A DNA stretch of 64,000 nt from Pseudomonadota bacterium (GCA_023419375.1 JAEZYD010000003.1:1-64000), one strand, 5' to 3'. Counted from the stretch's first letter, positions 50,769-60,104 are shown. Numbers and translations: made by a program. Notes: generated from the sequence alone by a model not told the origin.

Positions 50769-53207
50769 CTACTGCGCAGGCTGGCTCTTGTCGTCATCGT
50801 GCTTTTCGGGCCGCAAGATGCGGCTGATGGGCAGCGCCGTGGCCCGACCGGAGAATATCTCTTCCGCCGTGGCGGCAAGGGCCTGGGGCAGCACTTCATC
50901 CACATGGTCAACAAAAACGATCTCCAGGTCGCGCAGCACTTCGTCCGGCACTTCCTTGAGGTCTTTTTCGTTATCCCGGGGCATGATCACTTTTTTGATG
51001 CCGCTGCGGCGCGCAGCCAGCAGTTTCTCACGCAGGCCGCCGATGGGCAGCACCCTGCCGCGCAAGGAGATTTCGCCGGTCATGGCTACATCGTTGCGCA
51101 CGGGGATGCCGAGCAGGGCGGAGGTGATGGACGTCGCCAGGGTAATACCCGCCGAAGGGCCATCCTTGGGCGTTGCGCCGGCAGGCACGTGCACGTGGAT
51201 ATCTATCTTGCGGTGGAAGCGGGGATCAAGCCCCAGCACTTCGGCCCGTGAACGCACATACGAAAGGGCCGCCTTGGCCGATTCCGTCATGACCTCGCCC
51301 AGCTGCCCCGTGGTCACCACATGGCCGGAACCGGCCATGAGGCTGGTTTCCACCAGCAGAATTTCGCCGCCGCGCTGGTTGTAGGCAAGGCCAGCGCACA
51401 CGCCCACCTGAGGTTCGCTTTCGCGTTCGTCATGGCGGTATTTTTTCACGCCCAGCATGGAGGGCAGGCTCTGGCGCGAGATGTTGACGCACTTTTCGGT
51501 GTCGTCGTCTTCCACAAGCTTGATGGCGGTTTTGCGGCACAGGGCGGCAATTTCGCGCTCAAGGTTACGCACCCCGGCCTCGCGCGTGTAGGAGCGGATG
51601 ATCTCGAGGATGGCATTGTCCGACACGCGGATGTTGCCTTCCTTGAGGCCGTGCTCTTCCAGTTGGCGGGGCAGCAGGAAGCGGCGGGCGATGTGGCGTT
51701 TTTCCGTTTCAAGATAGCTGTTGAGCTCGATGATCTCCATGCGGTCAAGCAGCGGCACAGGGATGGAGTGCAGCGAGTTGGCCGTGGTGATAAAGAAGAC
51801 CTTGGAAAGATCATACTCCAGATCAAGGTAGTGATCCATGAAGGTATTGTTCTGTTCCGGGTCGAGCACTTCCAGCAGGGCCGAGGCTGGGTCGCCGCGG
51901 TAGTCGGAGGTCATCTTGTCCACTTCGTCCAGGCAGAAGAGGGGATTGTTGAACTTCACCCGCTTGAGAGACTGGATGATCTTGCCCGGCAGCGCGCCCA
52001 CATAGGTGCGGCGGTGGCCGCGGATTTCGGCTTCATCGCGCACGCCGCCAAGCGAGAGTCGCACAAAATCGCGCCCGGTGGCGCGGGCCACGGACTTGGC
52101 AAGCGAGGTTTTACCCACGCCGGGGGGGCCCACAAAGCAGAGGATGGGGCCTTTGAGCCCCTGCGAAAGCTTTTGCACGGCAAGGTATTCCAGAATGCGT
52201 TCCTTGGGCTTTTCAAGGCCGAAGTGGTCGCCGTCCAGAATAGCGCGCGCCTTTTCAAGGTCGATGTCTATCTGCTTGAGGTCGTTCCAGGGCAGATCCA
52301 GAATCCAGTCCACATAGTTGCGCACAACCGTGTATTCCGCCGCAGAGGGCGGCATGCTGCGCAGCTTTCTGGCTTCGGAGAGCGCCTTTTCGCGCGCTTC
52401 TTCCGGCATGTCGCGGGCCTTGAGCTTTTGCTCTATTTCGTCAACTTCGGCCTGGGGGTCGTCATCGCGCCCCATTTCCTTGTTGATGGCCTTGATCTGC
52501 TCGTTGAGATAGTACTCGCGCTGGTTGCGCTCCATCTGCACCTTGACGCGGTTCTTGATGCGCTTTTCAACCGTGGCAAGGGCCACTTCGCCCTGCAAAA
52601 GCTCATAGGCAAGCTCAAGGCGCAGGGTGGCGTCGTCGATCTCAAGGGCTTCCTGCTTTTTGCGGTAATCAACCTTGAGGTGCGGAATGATGGCATCGGC
52701 CAGAGGGCCGATTTCCTGCAAGGCAAGAATGGAGAGCACAGCCTCCTGCGAAATCTTTTTGTTGTTCTTGCCGTATTCTTCAAGCGCCTCGTGCACCGCG
52801 CGCACCAGAGCCTCGCGCTCTTCGGGGCGGCTCTGCTTTTCGGCGCGGCGGCGCACGCCCACCATGGCGCACTGCTCGTCTTCGTGCAGGTTTTCCCACG
52901 TGGCGCGGTACACGCCCTCAAACAGCACCTTGATGGTGCCGTCGGGCAGGCGCAGCATCTGAAGCACCTTGCTGACCACGCCCACAGGCGAAAGATCCTG
53001 AGCATCGGGCTTTTCCAGCTCCGGCTCGCGCTGGGCCACAAGAAATATCTGCTTGCTGTAGGTGGCCTGTGCGGCTTCGATGGCCTTGATGGAGGCCTCG
53101 CGCCCCACAAAGAGCGGCATGATGGAGCGGGGGAACATGACCACCTCGCGCAAAGGCATGATGGGCAGTTCAATATAAGCGTCAGAGCCGCGCATTTCGT
53201 CTGTCAT
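50769..53207 (-). CDS. lon: ATP-dependent protease Lon
   Basis: The 812-residue protease degrades misfolded and regulatory proteins. It has the N-terminal substrate domain (ELPIMPLREVVMFPRSIMPL), Walker A GPPGVGKTSLAKSVA near residue 358, and the proteolytic domain with the catalytic serine in PKDGPSAGITLATS near residue 683. The length is normal. It lies 302 bp behind clpX. A strong hairpin with seven T's ends only about 12 bp before the start codon, just ahead of the ribosome site (GGGGAG). Confidence 0.95.
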   Translation of the reverse strand: MTDEMRGSDAYIELPIMPLREVVMFPRSIMPLFVGREASIKAIEAAQATYSKQIFLVAQREPELEKPDAQDLSPVGVVSKVLQMLRLPDGTIKVLFEGVYRATWENLHEDEQCAMVGVRRRAEKQSRPEEREALVRAVHEALEEYGKNNKKISQEAVLSILALQEIGPLADAIIPHLKVDYRKKQEALEIDDATLRLELAYELLQGEVALATVEKRIKNRVKVQMERNQREYYLNEQIKAINKEMGRDDDPQAEVDEIEQKLKARDMPEEAREKALSEARKLRSMPPSAAEYTVVRNYVDWILDLPWNDLKQIDIDLEKARAILDGDHFGLEKPKERILEYLAVQKLSQGLKGPILCFVGPPGVGKTSLAKSVARATGRDFVRLSLGGVRDEAEIRGHRRTYVGALPGKIIQSLKRVKFNNPLFCLDEVDKMTSDYRGDPASALLEVLDPEQNNTFMDHYLDLEYDLSKVFFITTANSLHSIPVPLLDRMEIIELNSYLETEKRHIARRFLLPRQLEEHGLKEGNIRVSDNAILEIIRSYTREAGVRNLEREIAALCRKTAIKLVEDDDTEKCVNISRQSLPSMLGVKKYRHDERESEPQVGVCAGLAYNQRGGEILLVETSLMAGSGHVVTTGQLGEVMTESAKAALSYVRSRAEVLGLDPRFHRKIDIHVHVPAGATPKDGPSAGITLATSITSALLGIPVRNDVAMTGEISLRGRVLPIGGLREKLLAARRSGIKKVIMPRDNEKDLKEVPDEVLRDLEIVFVDHVDEVLPQALAATAEEIFSGRATALPISRILRPEKHDDDKSQPAQ

Positions 53208-53219
53208 AATTCTCCCCTG

Positions 53220-53253
53220 AAAAAAAGCCGGACGGCGGCTTGCGCCGCCCGGC
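53220..53253 (-). terminator. Terminator or attenuator in the lon leader
   Basis: On the minus strand GCCGGGCGGC pairs with GCCGTCCGGC (10 bp, one G-U), followed by seven T's and then the lon ribosome site. It may end clpX transcripts or act within the lon leader. The 53,254-53,509 stretch between it and clpX is non-coding, and I saw no clear promoter there. Confidence 0.65.
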
Positions 53254-53509
53254 GGAACTTAGAGCTTTTTTGCCGTGAAATGCCTGCGTCAGGCGGGGTG
53301 TCTGCTGTTGCCCTGCGGCATGGTTGGCCGCAACCGGGCACAGGGTTTGCCGTGCACTCATTTCGCAGCGCGGATTTCAGGAAACCCGCACGGCGCACCG
53401 CAACAGTCGCGCTGCCGGCGCACCATGTTTGCCTGCGGGGCCAACCACTTGGCTGCGCCCCTGTGCGCCCCTGCCGCAGAGGCAGACCGCGCGCAATTCA
53501 GGCGGTTGG

Positions 53510-54802
53510 CTAAGATGCCTTGTCGCCCCCGGCCTGAGCCTTGGACGCTTCGGCGTTTTCTGCCTTGTCGCCAAACAGCAGCACCGGTTCCTTGCCCTTG
53601 TCGATAACAGCCTGATTGATCAGGCATTCGCGCACATTGGGCAGGGAGGGCAGCTTGAACATGATGTCGAGCATGGTGCGTTCCATCACGTTGCGCAGGC
53701 CGCGCGCGCCCGTTTTGCGCTCAATGGCCTTGGTGGCAATGGCCTTGAGGGCATTGGGCGTAAAGCGCAGGTCAACATTCTCAAGTTCAAAGAGCTTCTG
53801 GTACTGGCGCACCAGCGCGTTCTTGGGTTCGGTGAGAATGCGCACCAGATCGGGTTCGTCCAGCTCGTCCACATGGGTGATGATGGGGATACGGCCCACA
53901 AATTCGGGGATAAGGCCGAACTTCACCAGATCCTGCGGATGCACCCTGTCGAGCAGTTCGCCAAGGGGCATTTCCTTGCTGGCGCGCACCTTGGCGCCAA
54001 AACCCATGGCGCCGCCGCTCATGCGGCCGCCCACGATCTTGTCCAGGCCCACAAAAGCGCCGCCGACGATGAACAGGATATTGCTCGTGTTCATGCGGAT
54101 AAATTCCTGCTGGGGGTGCTTGCGCCCGCCCTTGGGAGGAATATTGGCCTCGGTGCCTTCGATGATCTTGAGCAGGGCCTGCTGCACGCCTTCGCCGGAG
54201 ACGTCGCGCGTGATGGAGGGGCCGTCGCCCTTGCGGGAAATCTTGTCGATTTCGTCAATATAGATAATGCCCTTGCTGGCGGCTTCCAGATCGTAGTCCG
54301 CATTCTGGAGCAGCTGCACCAGGATGTTTTCCACGTCTTCGCCCACATAGCCAGCTTCCGTGAGGGTCGTGGCGTCAGCAATGGCAAAGGGCACGCGCAG
54401 TACGCGGGCCAGAGTTTTGGCAAGCAGGGTTTTACCGCTGCCCGAGGGGCCGACAAGGAGGATATTGCTTTTTTCAAGCTCCACCTCGTCGCCCAGGGCG
54501 CTGGCGTAAAACACACGCTTGTAGTGGTTGTGCACCGCTACAGAAAGGATTTTCTTGGCTTCGTTCTGTCCGATGACATACTGGTCAAGGCGATCCTTGA
54601 TTTCCTGGGGCGAAAGAAGGCGTTCTTCGCTCTGGGGGCTTTCCATCTGGTCGCGGGCGATAATTTCGTTGCAGGCTTTGATGCATTTGTCGCAAATGCT
54701 CGCGCCGTCCTGCACGATGAGATTGCGAACCTCAAGCTCGGTGCGCCCGCAAAAGGAGCAGCGCAGGGGTTCGCTCACCGTAGGTTTATCGTTCTTGGCC
54801 AT
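53510..54802 (-). CDS. clpX: ClpX, unfoldase subunit of ClpXP
   Basis: The 430-residue AAA+ protein has the N-terminal zinc domain with C15, C18, C37 and C40 (CSFCGR and CDKCIKAC). Walker A is GPSGSGKTLLAKTLA near residue 120. It also has GYVGEDVENIL (pore loop) and IIYIDEIDKIS (Walker B). The start at 54802 is the family's MAKND-type start; upstream codons run into clpP. It is one base behind the clpP stop, so clpP and clpX form one unit. Confidence 0.95.
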   Translation of the reverse strand: MAKNDKPTVSEPLRCSFCGRTELEVRNLIVQDGASICDKCIKACNEIIARDQMESPQSEERLLSPQEIKDRLDQYVIGQNEAKKILSVAVHNHYKRVFYASALGDEVELEKSNILLVGPSGSGKTLLAKTLARVLRVPFAIADATTLTEAGYVGEDVENILVQLLQNADYDLEAASKGIIYIDEIDKISRKGDGPSITRDVSGEGVQQALLKIIEGTEANIPPKGGRKHPQQEFIRMNTSNILFIVGGAFVGLDKIVGGRMSGGAMGFGAKVRASKEMPLGELLDRVHPQDLVKFGLIPEFVGRIPIITHVDELDEPDLVRILTEPKNALVRQYQKLFELENVDLRFTPNALKAIATKAIERKTGARGLRNVMERTMLDIMFKLPSLPNVRECLINQAVIDKGKEPVLLFGDKAENAEASKAQAGGDKAS

Positions 54803-54803
54803 A

Positions 54804-55412
54804 TTACTCGCTCTTTTCCTGAGCCATTTCATTGCGCGATACAAGCACGCGGTCAATGATGCCGAGTTCCTTGGCTTCCTCAGGTGTCAAAAAGTTATCG
54901 CGTTCGGTAGCTTTGACAATATCCTTGTAGGGACGGCCCGTGTTGTCGGCCAGCATGCGGTTGAGGCGTTCCTTGAGGCGCAGCACCTCGCGCGCGTGGA
55001 TTTCAATATCCGTGGCCTGACCCTGAAAACCGCCCGAGGGCTGGTGAATCATGATCTGACTGTTGGGCAAAGCAAAGCGCATGCCAGGCTTGCCAGCGGC
55101 CAGCAGGAATGCGCCCATGCTGGCGGCGCGGCCCATGCACACCGTCGCCACCGGCGAGGTGATAAAGCGCATGGTGTCATAAATGGCAAGCCCGGCGGTA
55201 ACAGAGCCGCCGGGGGAATTTATGTAGAGATAGATTTCTTTTTCGGGGTCTTGGGATTCAAGGAAGAGCAGCTGTGCGCAGATGAGGGAAGCAACTGTAT
55301 CGTTGACCTCGGAGCCAAGCAAAACGATGCGGTCCTTGAGCAGACGCGAATAAATGTCATAGGCCCGCTCTGAGCGGCCTGTGGTTTCAATAACCATGGG
55401 GACAAGCGACAT
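54804..55412 (-). CDS. clpP: ClpP protease subunit
   Basis: The 202-residue serine protease has the catalytic triad S98 (GRAASMGAFLL), H123 (MIHQPSGG) and D172 (TERDNFL). YLYINSPGGSVTAGLAIYDT is conserved. It starts MSLVPMVIETTGRSERAYDI, the usual ClpP N-terminus, which sets the start at 55412. It lies in front of clpX. Confidence 0.95.
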   Translation of the reverse strand: MSLVPMVIETTGRSERAYDIYSRLLKDRIVLLGSEVNDTVASLICAQLLFLESQDPEKEIYLYINSPGGSVTAGLAIYDTMRFITSPVATVCMGRAASMGAFLLAAGKPGMRFALPNSQIMIHQPSGGFQGQATDIEIHAREVLRLKERLNRMLADNTGRPYKDIVKATERDNFLTPEEAKELGIIDRVLVSRNEMAQEKSE

Positions 55413-55475
55413 ATGAGCCTCTTGGCACGGCGTGTGGGCCGGTTGGGTGCGGTGTTGCCGCAAAATAAAACCAAA

Positions 55476-55495
55476 AGGCGGCCTTAAGGCCGCCT
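55476..55495 (-). terminator. Terminator behind tig
   Basis: The 20-bp perfect palindrome AGGCGGCCTTAAGGCCGCCT is followed on the minus strand by TTTTGGTTTTATTTTG. It separates tig from clpP, though some read-through is likely. Confidence 0.75.
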
Positions 55496-55509
55496 CCCTT
55501 ATACTTCAG

Positions 55510-56853
55510 TTAGTCCTGAGCGCTGGCGGGTGCGCCCGGCGCGGCGTCGCCCTCGGCTGGCGCCTTGGGCTCCACTTCGGTCACCTTGGACTTGGCGTAG
55601 ATCAGATCCATGGCCTTGTCGGCCAGCATGCGGTCACGCAGCACAAAGATCATGCCCGAGCGTTCATAGCTTTCACGCAGGGTCTTGAAATCTTCGCCAG
55701 TGCGCATGCTCATCTGGTAGATCTGAGTGTTGACCTCATTGTCGGTAACGTCAAGTGCTTCTTTCTTGGCGATAGAGAGCAGCAGAACCTGCGAGCGGGC
55801 CAGTTCGTCAGCCTGGGGCTGCACTTCGGCGCGCAGTTCGTCCATGCTCTTGCCAAGCGAATCAAGGCTGCGGCCCTGACGTTCGAGGCGGGAGGCCATG
55901 TCGCCCAGCAGGGTGCGCACCTGGGTGTCAACAAGGCTGGGCGGCAGTTCGAATTCAACCATCTTCAACAGGCGGTCAAGCAGGGTCTTCTGCGCGGCGC
56001 TCTTGTTGAGGTTGGCGCGGCTCTGGGTGTAGCTGCCGGTGATGGCTTCGCGCAGTTTTTCCACGCTTTCAAGGCCAACGCTCTTGGCGAGGTCGTCGGT
56101 CAGTTCAGGAAGCTTGCGCTCCTTGATGGCGTGCACGCGTACCTTCATGGTGACGGTTTTGCCTGCCAGATCCTTGGCAAGAAAATCTTCGGGGAAGGTG
56201 ATCTGGCCTTCGCCTTCTTCGCCGTAGCGGATGGTCTTTACCAGAGCTTCAAAATCTTCAAGGGCCTGACGTTCGCCAAGGGCGAGGTCAAAGCTTTCTG
56301 CCTTCACGCCTTCCAGGGGCTCGCCGTTTTCAAAGGCGGCAAAGTCGATGGTGGCAACCTGACCGTCCACAGCGGGGCCAGTGCCTTCAATGGGCACAAG
56401 CTCGCCACGGTCGCGGCGGATGCGGTCGATAACTTCCTGCACTTCCTTTTCGTCCACGACCACTTTTTCCTGCTCCACTTCCATACCTTCATAAGGAGGC
56501 AGGGTGAAGGAGGGCAGCACTTCAAATTCGACGCTGTATTCGTAGCCCTGACCGCGTTCAAAGGTGCCCTTGGCGTCCACGTCAACGCCGGCGAGGGGCG
56601 AAACGTCGAGCTTCTGCATCACGTCGTTGATGTGGACGTTGATCAGATCCTGGCGGGCTTCTTCATAAATCTTGTCGCGGAAGCGCTGTTCGATGACCGA
56701 CGCCGGAACCTTGCCCTTGCGGAAACCGTCCAGCTGCACCGATGTTTTGTACAGCGCCACGGCGCCCATGATGGCTGCTTCCACTTCCTGGGCTTCGGTG
56801 GTGATGACGACCTTTTTTCTGACCGGCGAAATGTCTTCTGCGCTATATTCCAC
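55510..56853 (-). CDS. tig: Trigger factor
   Basis: The 447-residue ribosome-bound chaperone has the N-terminal ribosome-binding domain (FRKGKVPASVIEQRF, with the G-F-R-x-G-K-x-P signature), a PPIase domain at about residues 150-240, and a helical C-terminal domain. The start is GTG at 56853, preceded by AAAAGGAGTCCCTC. It is followed by clpP-clpX, the usual order, so nascent-chain folding and degradation are genetically linked. Confidence 0.93.
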   Translation of the reverse strand: MEYSAEDISPVRKKVVITTEAQEVEAAIMGAVALYKTSVQLDGFRKGKVPASVIEQRFRDKIYEEARQDLINVHINDVMQKLDVSPLAGVDVDAKGTFERGQGYEYSVEFEVLPSFTLPPYEGMEVEQEKVVVDEKEVQEVIDRIRRDRGELVPIEGTGPAVDGQVATIDFAAFENGEPLEGVKAESFDLALGERQALEDFEALVKTIRYGEEGEGQITFPEDFLAKDLAGKTVTMKVRVHAIKERKLPELTDDLAKSVGLESVEKLREAITGSYTQSRANLNKSAAQKTLLDRLLKMVEFELPPSLVDTQVRTLLGDMASRLERQGRSLDSLGKSMDELRAEVQPQADELARSQVLLLSIAKKEALDVTDNEVNTQIYQMSMRTGEDFKTLRESYERSGMIFVLRDRMLADKAMDLIYAKSKVTEVEPKAPAEGDAAPGAPASAQD

Positions 56854-56881
56854 GAGGGACTCCTTTTCTTGGTGAGGTAGA

Positions 56882-56965
56882 TGGTGCGAGAGGGGGGACT
56901 TGAACCCCCATACCAGTGGTGCTGGATTCTAAGTCCAGTGCGTCTACCAATTCCGCCACTCTCGC
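56882..56965 (-). tRNA. tRNA-Leu, anticodon UAG
   Basis: The minus strand gives an 84-base tRNA with encoded CCA. The acceptor arms are GCGAGAG and CTCTCGC, the D-arm has GGAATTGGTAGAC, the anticodon arm is CTGGA-CTTAGAA-TCCAG, there is a long variable arm, and the T-loop is GTTCAAGTC. It reads CUA codons. It is followed closely by tig. Confidence 0.95.
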
Positions 56966-56975
56966 AAAGCGTGTT

Positions 56976-57004
56976 TCCATAGCACACTTGCCGGTGGGCT
57001 GCAA
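56976..57004 (-). promoter_or_regulatory. Promoter of tRNA-Leu(UAG)
   Basis: On the minus strand TTGCAG (56,999-57,004), a 17-base spacer, and TATGGA (56,976-56,981) stand 10 bases before the tRNA 5' end. Confidence 0.55.
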
Positions 57005-57212
57005 GCCATGAGCGGCGCGCCTGTTGCCTTGGGCTGGGCCGGGCGGGAGGGCGTTAACCGAAAATCTCCGTCATAAATAAGTCGCAATGGCGGTACGGCA
57101 AGCAATTTTTTAAAAAAAACTGGCCGAAATCACCATCCCGATGCGGAGCGCGCGGCGTGTGGACGGCATGCGCCATATGCGCAGCCTTGCCTCTGGCCGT
57201 GCTCGTGCGGCG

Positions 57213-58271
57213 TCAGCGCAGCACGAGGGCTGCGCCGTCAGGCCGTGGCGCAACAACCTCGCCCACCACGCAGGCCAGATCTCCGCCAGCCAGCAGCATT
57301 TCGCGCGCCTGCGGCACCAGCTCTGGCGGCACTGCCAGCAGCAGCCCGCCGGAGGTCTGCGCGTCAAAGGCGAGGCTTGTGAGAGCTTCGTCCACGCCGT
57401 CTTCCACAAGAGTGGAGCAGGCCCAGTATTTTCTGTTCAGGTGGCTGCCTGCGGGTATAAGCCCATCACGGGCGTATTCGAGGGCGCGCGACATGAGGGG
57501 CAGGGCCTCGGCATTCAGTACCACGGTAACGCCCGAGGCCAGGGCCATTTCAAGCGCGTGTCCGCCAAGGCCAAAGCCTGTTATATCCGTGGCGGCGGCA
57601 ATTTTGAGGTCGCGCACAACGCCCCCGGCAACGCTGTTGAGGCGGGAGCACCAGCGCGTGACTTCGGCCTCGCTTTCTTCGGCTCCGTCCCAGCGGGCCT
57701 TGACCGCAGTGGCGAGCACACCCGTGCCCAGCGGTTTGGTCAGCAGCAGGGTCTGGCCCGCTTTCAGGCCATCGTTGCGGGCCATGTGGGAGGGATCAAT
57801 GATGCCCGTGACCGCCAGGCCATATTTGAGTTCCTCGTCCTGCACCGTGTGGCCGCCAGCCAGCACGGCCCCGGCTTCGTTCATGGCGTCAAGGCCGCCG
57901 CGCAGGATGTTTTCCAGTATGTGCTGCGGGTCGTCCTCTGCCAGGGCCTGCGGAAAAAAGGCCACGTTCATGGCGCTCCACGGCTGGCCGCCCATAGCGT
58001 ACACATCCGAAAGCGCGTTGGCGGCGGCAATGCGGCCAAAGGCAAAGGCATCGTTGACAATGGGCGCAAGAATATCCACGGTCTGCACCAGGGCGCAGCC
58101 GGGGGGAACGGTCAGCACGACGGCGTCTTCGTTCCGGGCGCGACCAGCCAGAACCCTGGCCTCAAGGTCAGGGCGCGTATCAGACGGCAGGCCGCGTAAA
58201 AGTCGCTCCAGGGCCCCTGGAGCCAGCTTGGCGGCTCAACCGGCCGCGCGGGCTTTTTCCAGCAGTTTCAT
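57213..58271 (-). CDS. selD: Selenide, water dikinase SelD with in-frame UGA (selenocysteine)
   Basis: SelD makes selenophosphate for selenocysteine and selenouridine. The frame read from ATG at 58271 (after CAGGGAGCGCAGC) crosses a single TGA at 58,236-58,238 and then joins the SelD sequence. Around it the protein reads ARAAG-U-AAKLAPGAL, matching the active-site Cys/Sec loop of SelD with Sec at residue 12. A perfect 8-bp hairpin lies 12 bases behind the TGA. Downstream come LVQTVDILAPIVND, RIAAANALSDVYAMGGQP, LAGGHTVQDEELKYGLAVTG, and ITGFGLGGHALEMA. With the TGA read through, the product is 352 residues, the usual SelD size. Starting instead at GTG 58118 would give 301 residues lacking the active-site loop. 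Confidence 0.88.
58205..58238 (-). promoter_or_regulatory. Selenocysteine UGA and SECIS-like hairpin in selD
   Basis: The UGA (58,236-58,238) is followed after 12 bases by GCTCCAGG-GGC-CCTGGAGC (58,205-58,223), a perfect 8-bp stem. Bacterial SECIS elements sit just behind the UGA inside the coding sequence, as here. Confidence 0.7.
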
Positions 58272-58437
58272 GCTGCGCTCCCTGGTATTTTTGTGTTCAT
58301 CCGGCAAGTATGCCTTCTTGAAAGCAAAAGGTCAAAATGTGGCATATTGACGGCTGAACCATTATAATGTGCAATGCCGAACTGGTGTACCGCTTGTGCC
58401 GTCAGCGCAGGGTGCTGAAAAAATTAAGGAGACGACC

Positions 58438-59139
58438 ATGATTGCGCGCCGTAAATGCGATCCGCTTCTTTTTTTGCAGATGTTGGTGCTGGCCTTGGGG
58501 ATGCTGTTTCCCTGGCAGGCGCAGGCGGCCATGCACGATGGTTTTGTGCATGTAAGCGACCAATGCCAGAATATTATTCAGGAAATACGCTATTTTTCCT
58601 CCTACAACTTTGTGGGGGAAAGGATCAATGGATACCTTGCGCCCCAGGCAATCTTGACCGAACCAGCGGCGGCCGCCCTGTGCAAGGCTGCGGCGGCTGC
58701 GGAAGAGAAGGGGTATACCCTGAAAATTTATGACGCCTACCGCCCGCAATCGGCCGTGGATCATTTTGTGCGCTGGGGCATGAACGCCGCCGACACGCGC
58801 ATGAAGGCCATTTTTTACCCGCAGGTGGACAAGGCACGGGTATTTGACCTGGGCTATGTTGCCACGCGTTCCGGGCATTCGCGCGGCAGCACGGTGGACC
58901 TCACTCTTGTAGACAGACTGAGCGGCAAAGAGGTTGACATGGGCACCCCCTTTGACTTTTTTGGCGCGGCCTCGCACCACGGGGCCAAGGGGCTGAGCCA
59001 GCAGCAGGAGGCCAACAGGGCTGCGCTTCTGGGCCTTATGGAGAATGCCGGCTTCAAGCGCTATGAAGAAGAGTGGTGGCACTACACGCTTAAAAACGAG
59101 CCTTACACGGATACCTATTTCAATTTCCCTGTGGAATAA
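58438..59139 (+). CDS. D-Ala-D-Ala dipeptidase (VanX/DdpX family), exported
   Basis: The 233-residue product has a signal peptide (LLFLQMLVLALGMLFPWQAQAA). The zinc motif S-x-H-x-x-G-x-x-x-D is in SGHSRGSTVDLTL, and EEWWHYTL holds the catalytic Glu and last zinc ligand. KIYDAYRPQSAVDHFVRW is a family motif. It cleaves D-Ala-D-Ala in the periplasm, for recycling or nutrition; vancomycin resistance is not implied because no vanH/vanA is nearby. The start at 58438 follows AAGGAGACGACC. Confidence 0.88.
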   Translation: MIARRKCDPLLFLQMLVLALGMLFPWQAQAAMHDGFVHVSDQCQNIIQEIRYFSSYNFVGERINGYLAPQAILTEPAAAALCKAAAAAEEKGYTLKIYDAYRPQSAVDHFVRWGMNAADTRMKAIFYPQVDKARVFDLGYVATRSGHSRGSTVDLTLVDRLSGKEVDMGTPFDFFGAASHHGAKGLSQQQEANRAALLGLMENAGFKRYEEEWWHYTLKNEPYTDTYFNFPVE

Positions 59140-59234
59140 AATGAGGTGCCGCGCATAACTACGGTAGATTTCTTCTTTTCATGCAGAACCTTGCGGCGTA
59201 GCATGCTGGGCAATGTTCCACGAAAGGATATGCC

Positions 59235-60104
59235 GTGAAAGTTGTCGTTTGCGCCAAGAAGGATCTTGCAGGATGTGTCGCCCTTAACAGACTGCTGGCA
59301 GCCATTGCCCCCAGGCACGATGTTTTTGTGGTTCTTTCAGATTACGTGCTGGACGCGGAGTGCAGCAATGACTACGCGGCAAGCCTTGTGGCCCATGAGC
59401 GGAACATGGTGCTTGAGCACATTCTGCCCTGGCTGGAAGCTCGCTTTCCCGAGGGCAATGCGGCGCGGTGTCAGACCTATGCGGGCCTGAAAAAGCGTTA
59501 TAATATTGATATGGAGATGTGGGGGCCCATGCGGTCGCCCGCCTCCCGGCAAGCCATGCGCGACCTTGCGCCGGACGTTGTCATCTCCTGCCGCTATGAC
59601 TACGTTATTCCTACAGAAGTCATTGATATGCCCCGGCTTGGCACCTATGGCATGCATCCCGGCGCGCTGCCTGACCTGCAAGGCCTGTGCAGCCCTTTTC
59701 GGGCCATGGAGCATGGCAATGAGCGTTCTGGCTGTACGCTTTTCCACCTTGATGCAGGGCTGGATACCGGCCCCATAGTGGAGATCGGCTGGTGGCCCAT
59801 CAACTATGACCGCTCCCTGCTGTGGAATTTTGTGCATACCTATTTTGCGGGTATCGACGCCCTGTTGCGGCACCTGCCGGAACTGGAGGCGGGACGCGAG
59901 CTGACAAGCCATGTGCAGAGCAGCGAAGGGCGAAAATACTTCAGCTATCCTACCGAAGACGAATTCCGCAGGTTTATCCAGAAGGGCGGGCATATCGTTC
60001 TGCCCGAAGATTATTATGAAGTTTTGTCGTGGTTTCTGCCCGAAGGCCTGACAGATCCCGCCATGCCCGAGCTGCGGGCGCTGGTCAGTTCGCTGGAGTC
60101 CTGA
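59235..60104 (+). CDS. Formyltransferase-fold protein (Fmt-like), catalytic Asn replaced
   Basis: The 289-residue product has the formyl-transferase N fold (VVVCAKKDLAGCVALNRLLA), MHPGALPDLQGLCSPFRAME, and TLFHLDAGLDTGPIVEIGWW. In Fmt and related enzymes the first motif is N-x-H-P; here it reads YGMHP, so the catalytic Asn is a Gly, while the His and Asp (HLDAGLDTG) remain. It may be a sugar or amino-acid N-formyltransferase, or act on another one-carbon donor. Its substrate cannot be named. The 3' end overlaps the convergent transporter gene by 20 bp. Confidence 0.75.
   Translation: MKVVVCAKKDLAGCVALNRLLAAIAPRHDVFVVLSDYVLDAECSNDYAASLVAHERNMVLEHILPWLEARFPEGNAARCQTYAGLKKRYNIDMEMWGPMRSPASRQAMRDLAPDVVISCRYDYVIPTEVIDMPRLGTYGMHPGALPDLQGLCSPFRAMEHGNERSGCTLFHLDAGLDTGPIVEIGWWPINYDRSLLWNFVHTYFAGIDALLRHLPELEAGRELTSHVQSSEGRKYFSYPTEDEFRRFIQKGGHIVLPEDYYEVLSWFLPEGLTDPAMPELRALVSSLES

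Noticed and set aside
51321..53513. 730-residue plus-strand frame opposite lon
   Set aside because: It is antisense to lon, has no ribosome site, and its sequence has no domain; long antisense frames are expected in GC-rich genes.
53324..54859. 511-residue plus-strand frame opposite clpX
   Set aside because: It mirrors the clpX coding sequence and carries no recognisable motif.
55432..56880. 482-residue plus-strand frame opposite tig
   Set aside because: It is an antisense shadow of trigger factor with the Gly/His/Phe-rich composition typical of such frames.
58369..59139. Vancomycin-resistance cluster
   Set aside because: Only the dipeptidase is present; no vanH, vanA-type ligase or vanRS genes are nearby.
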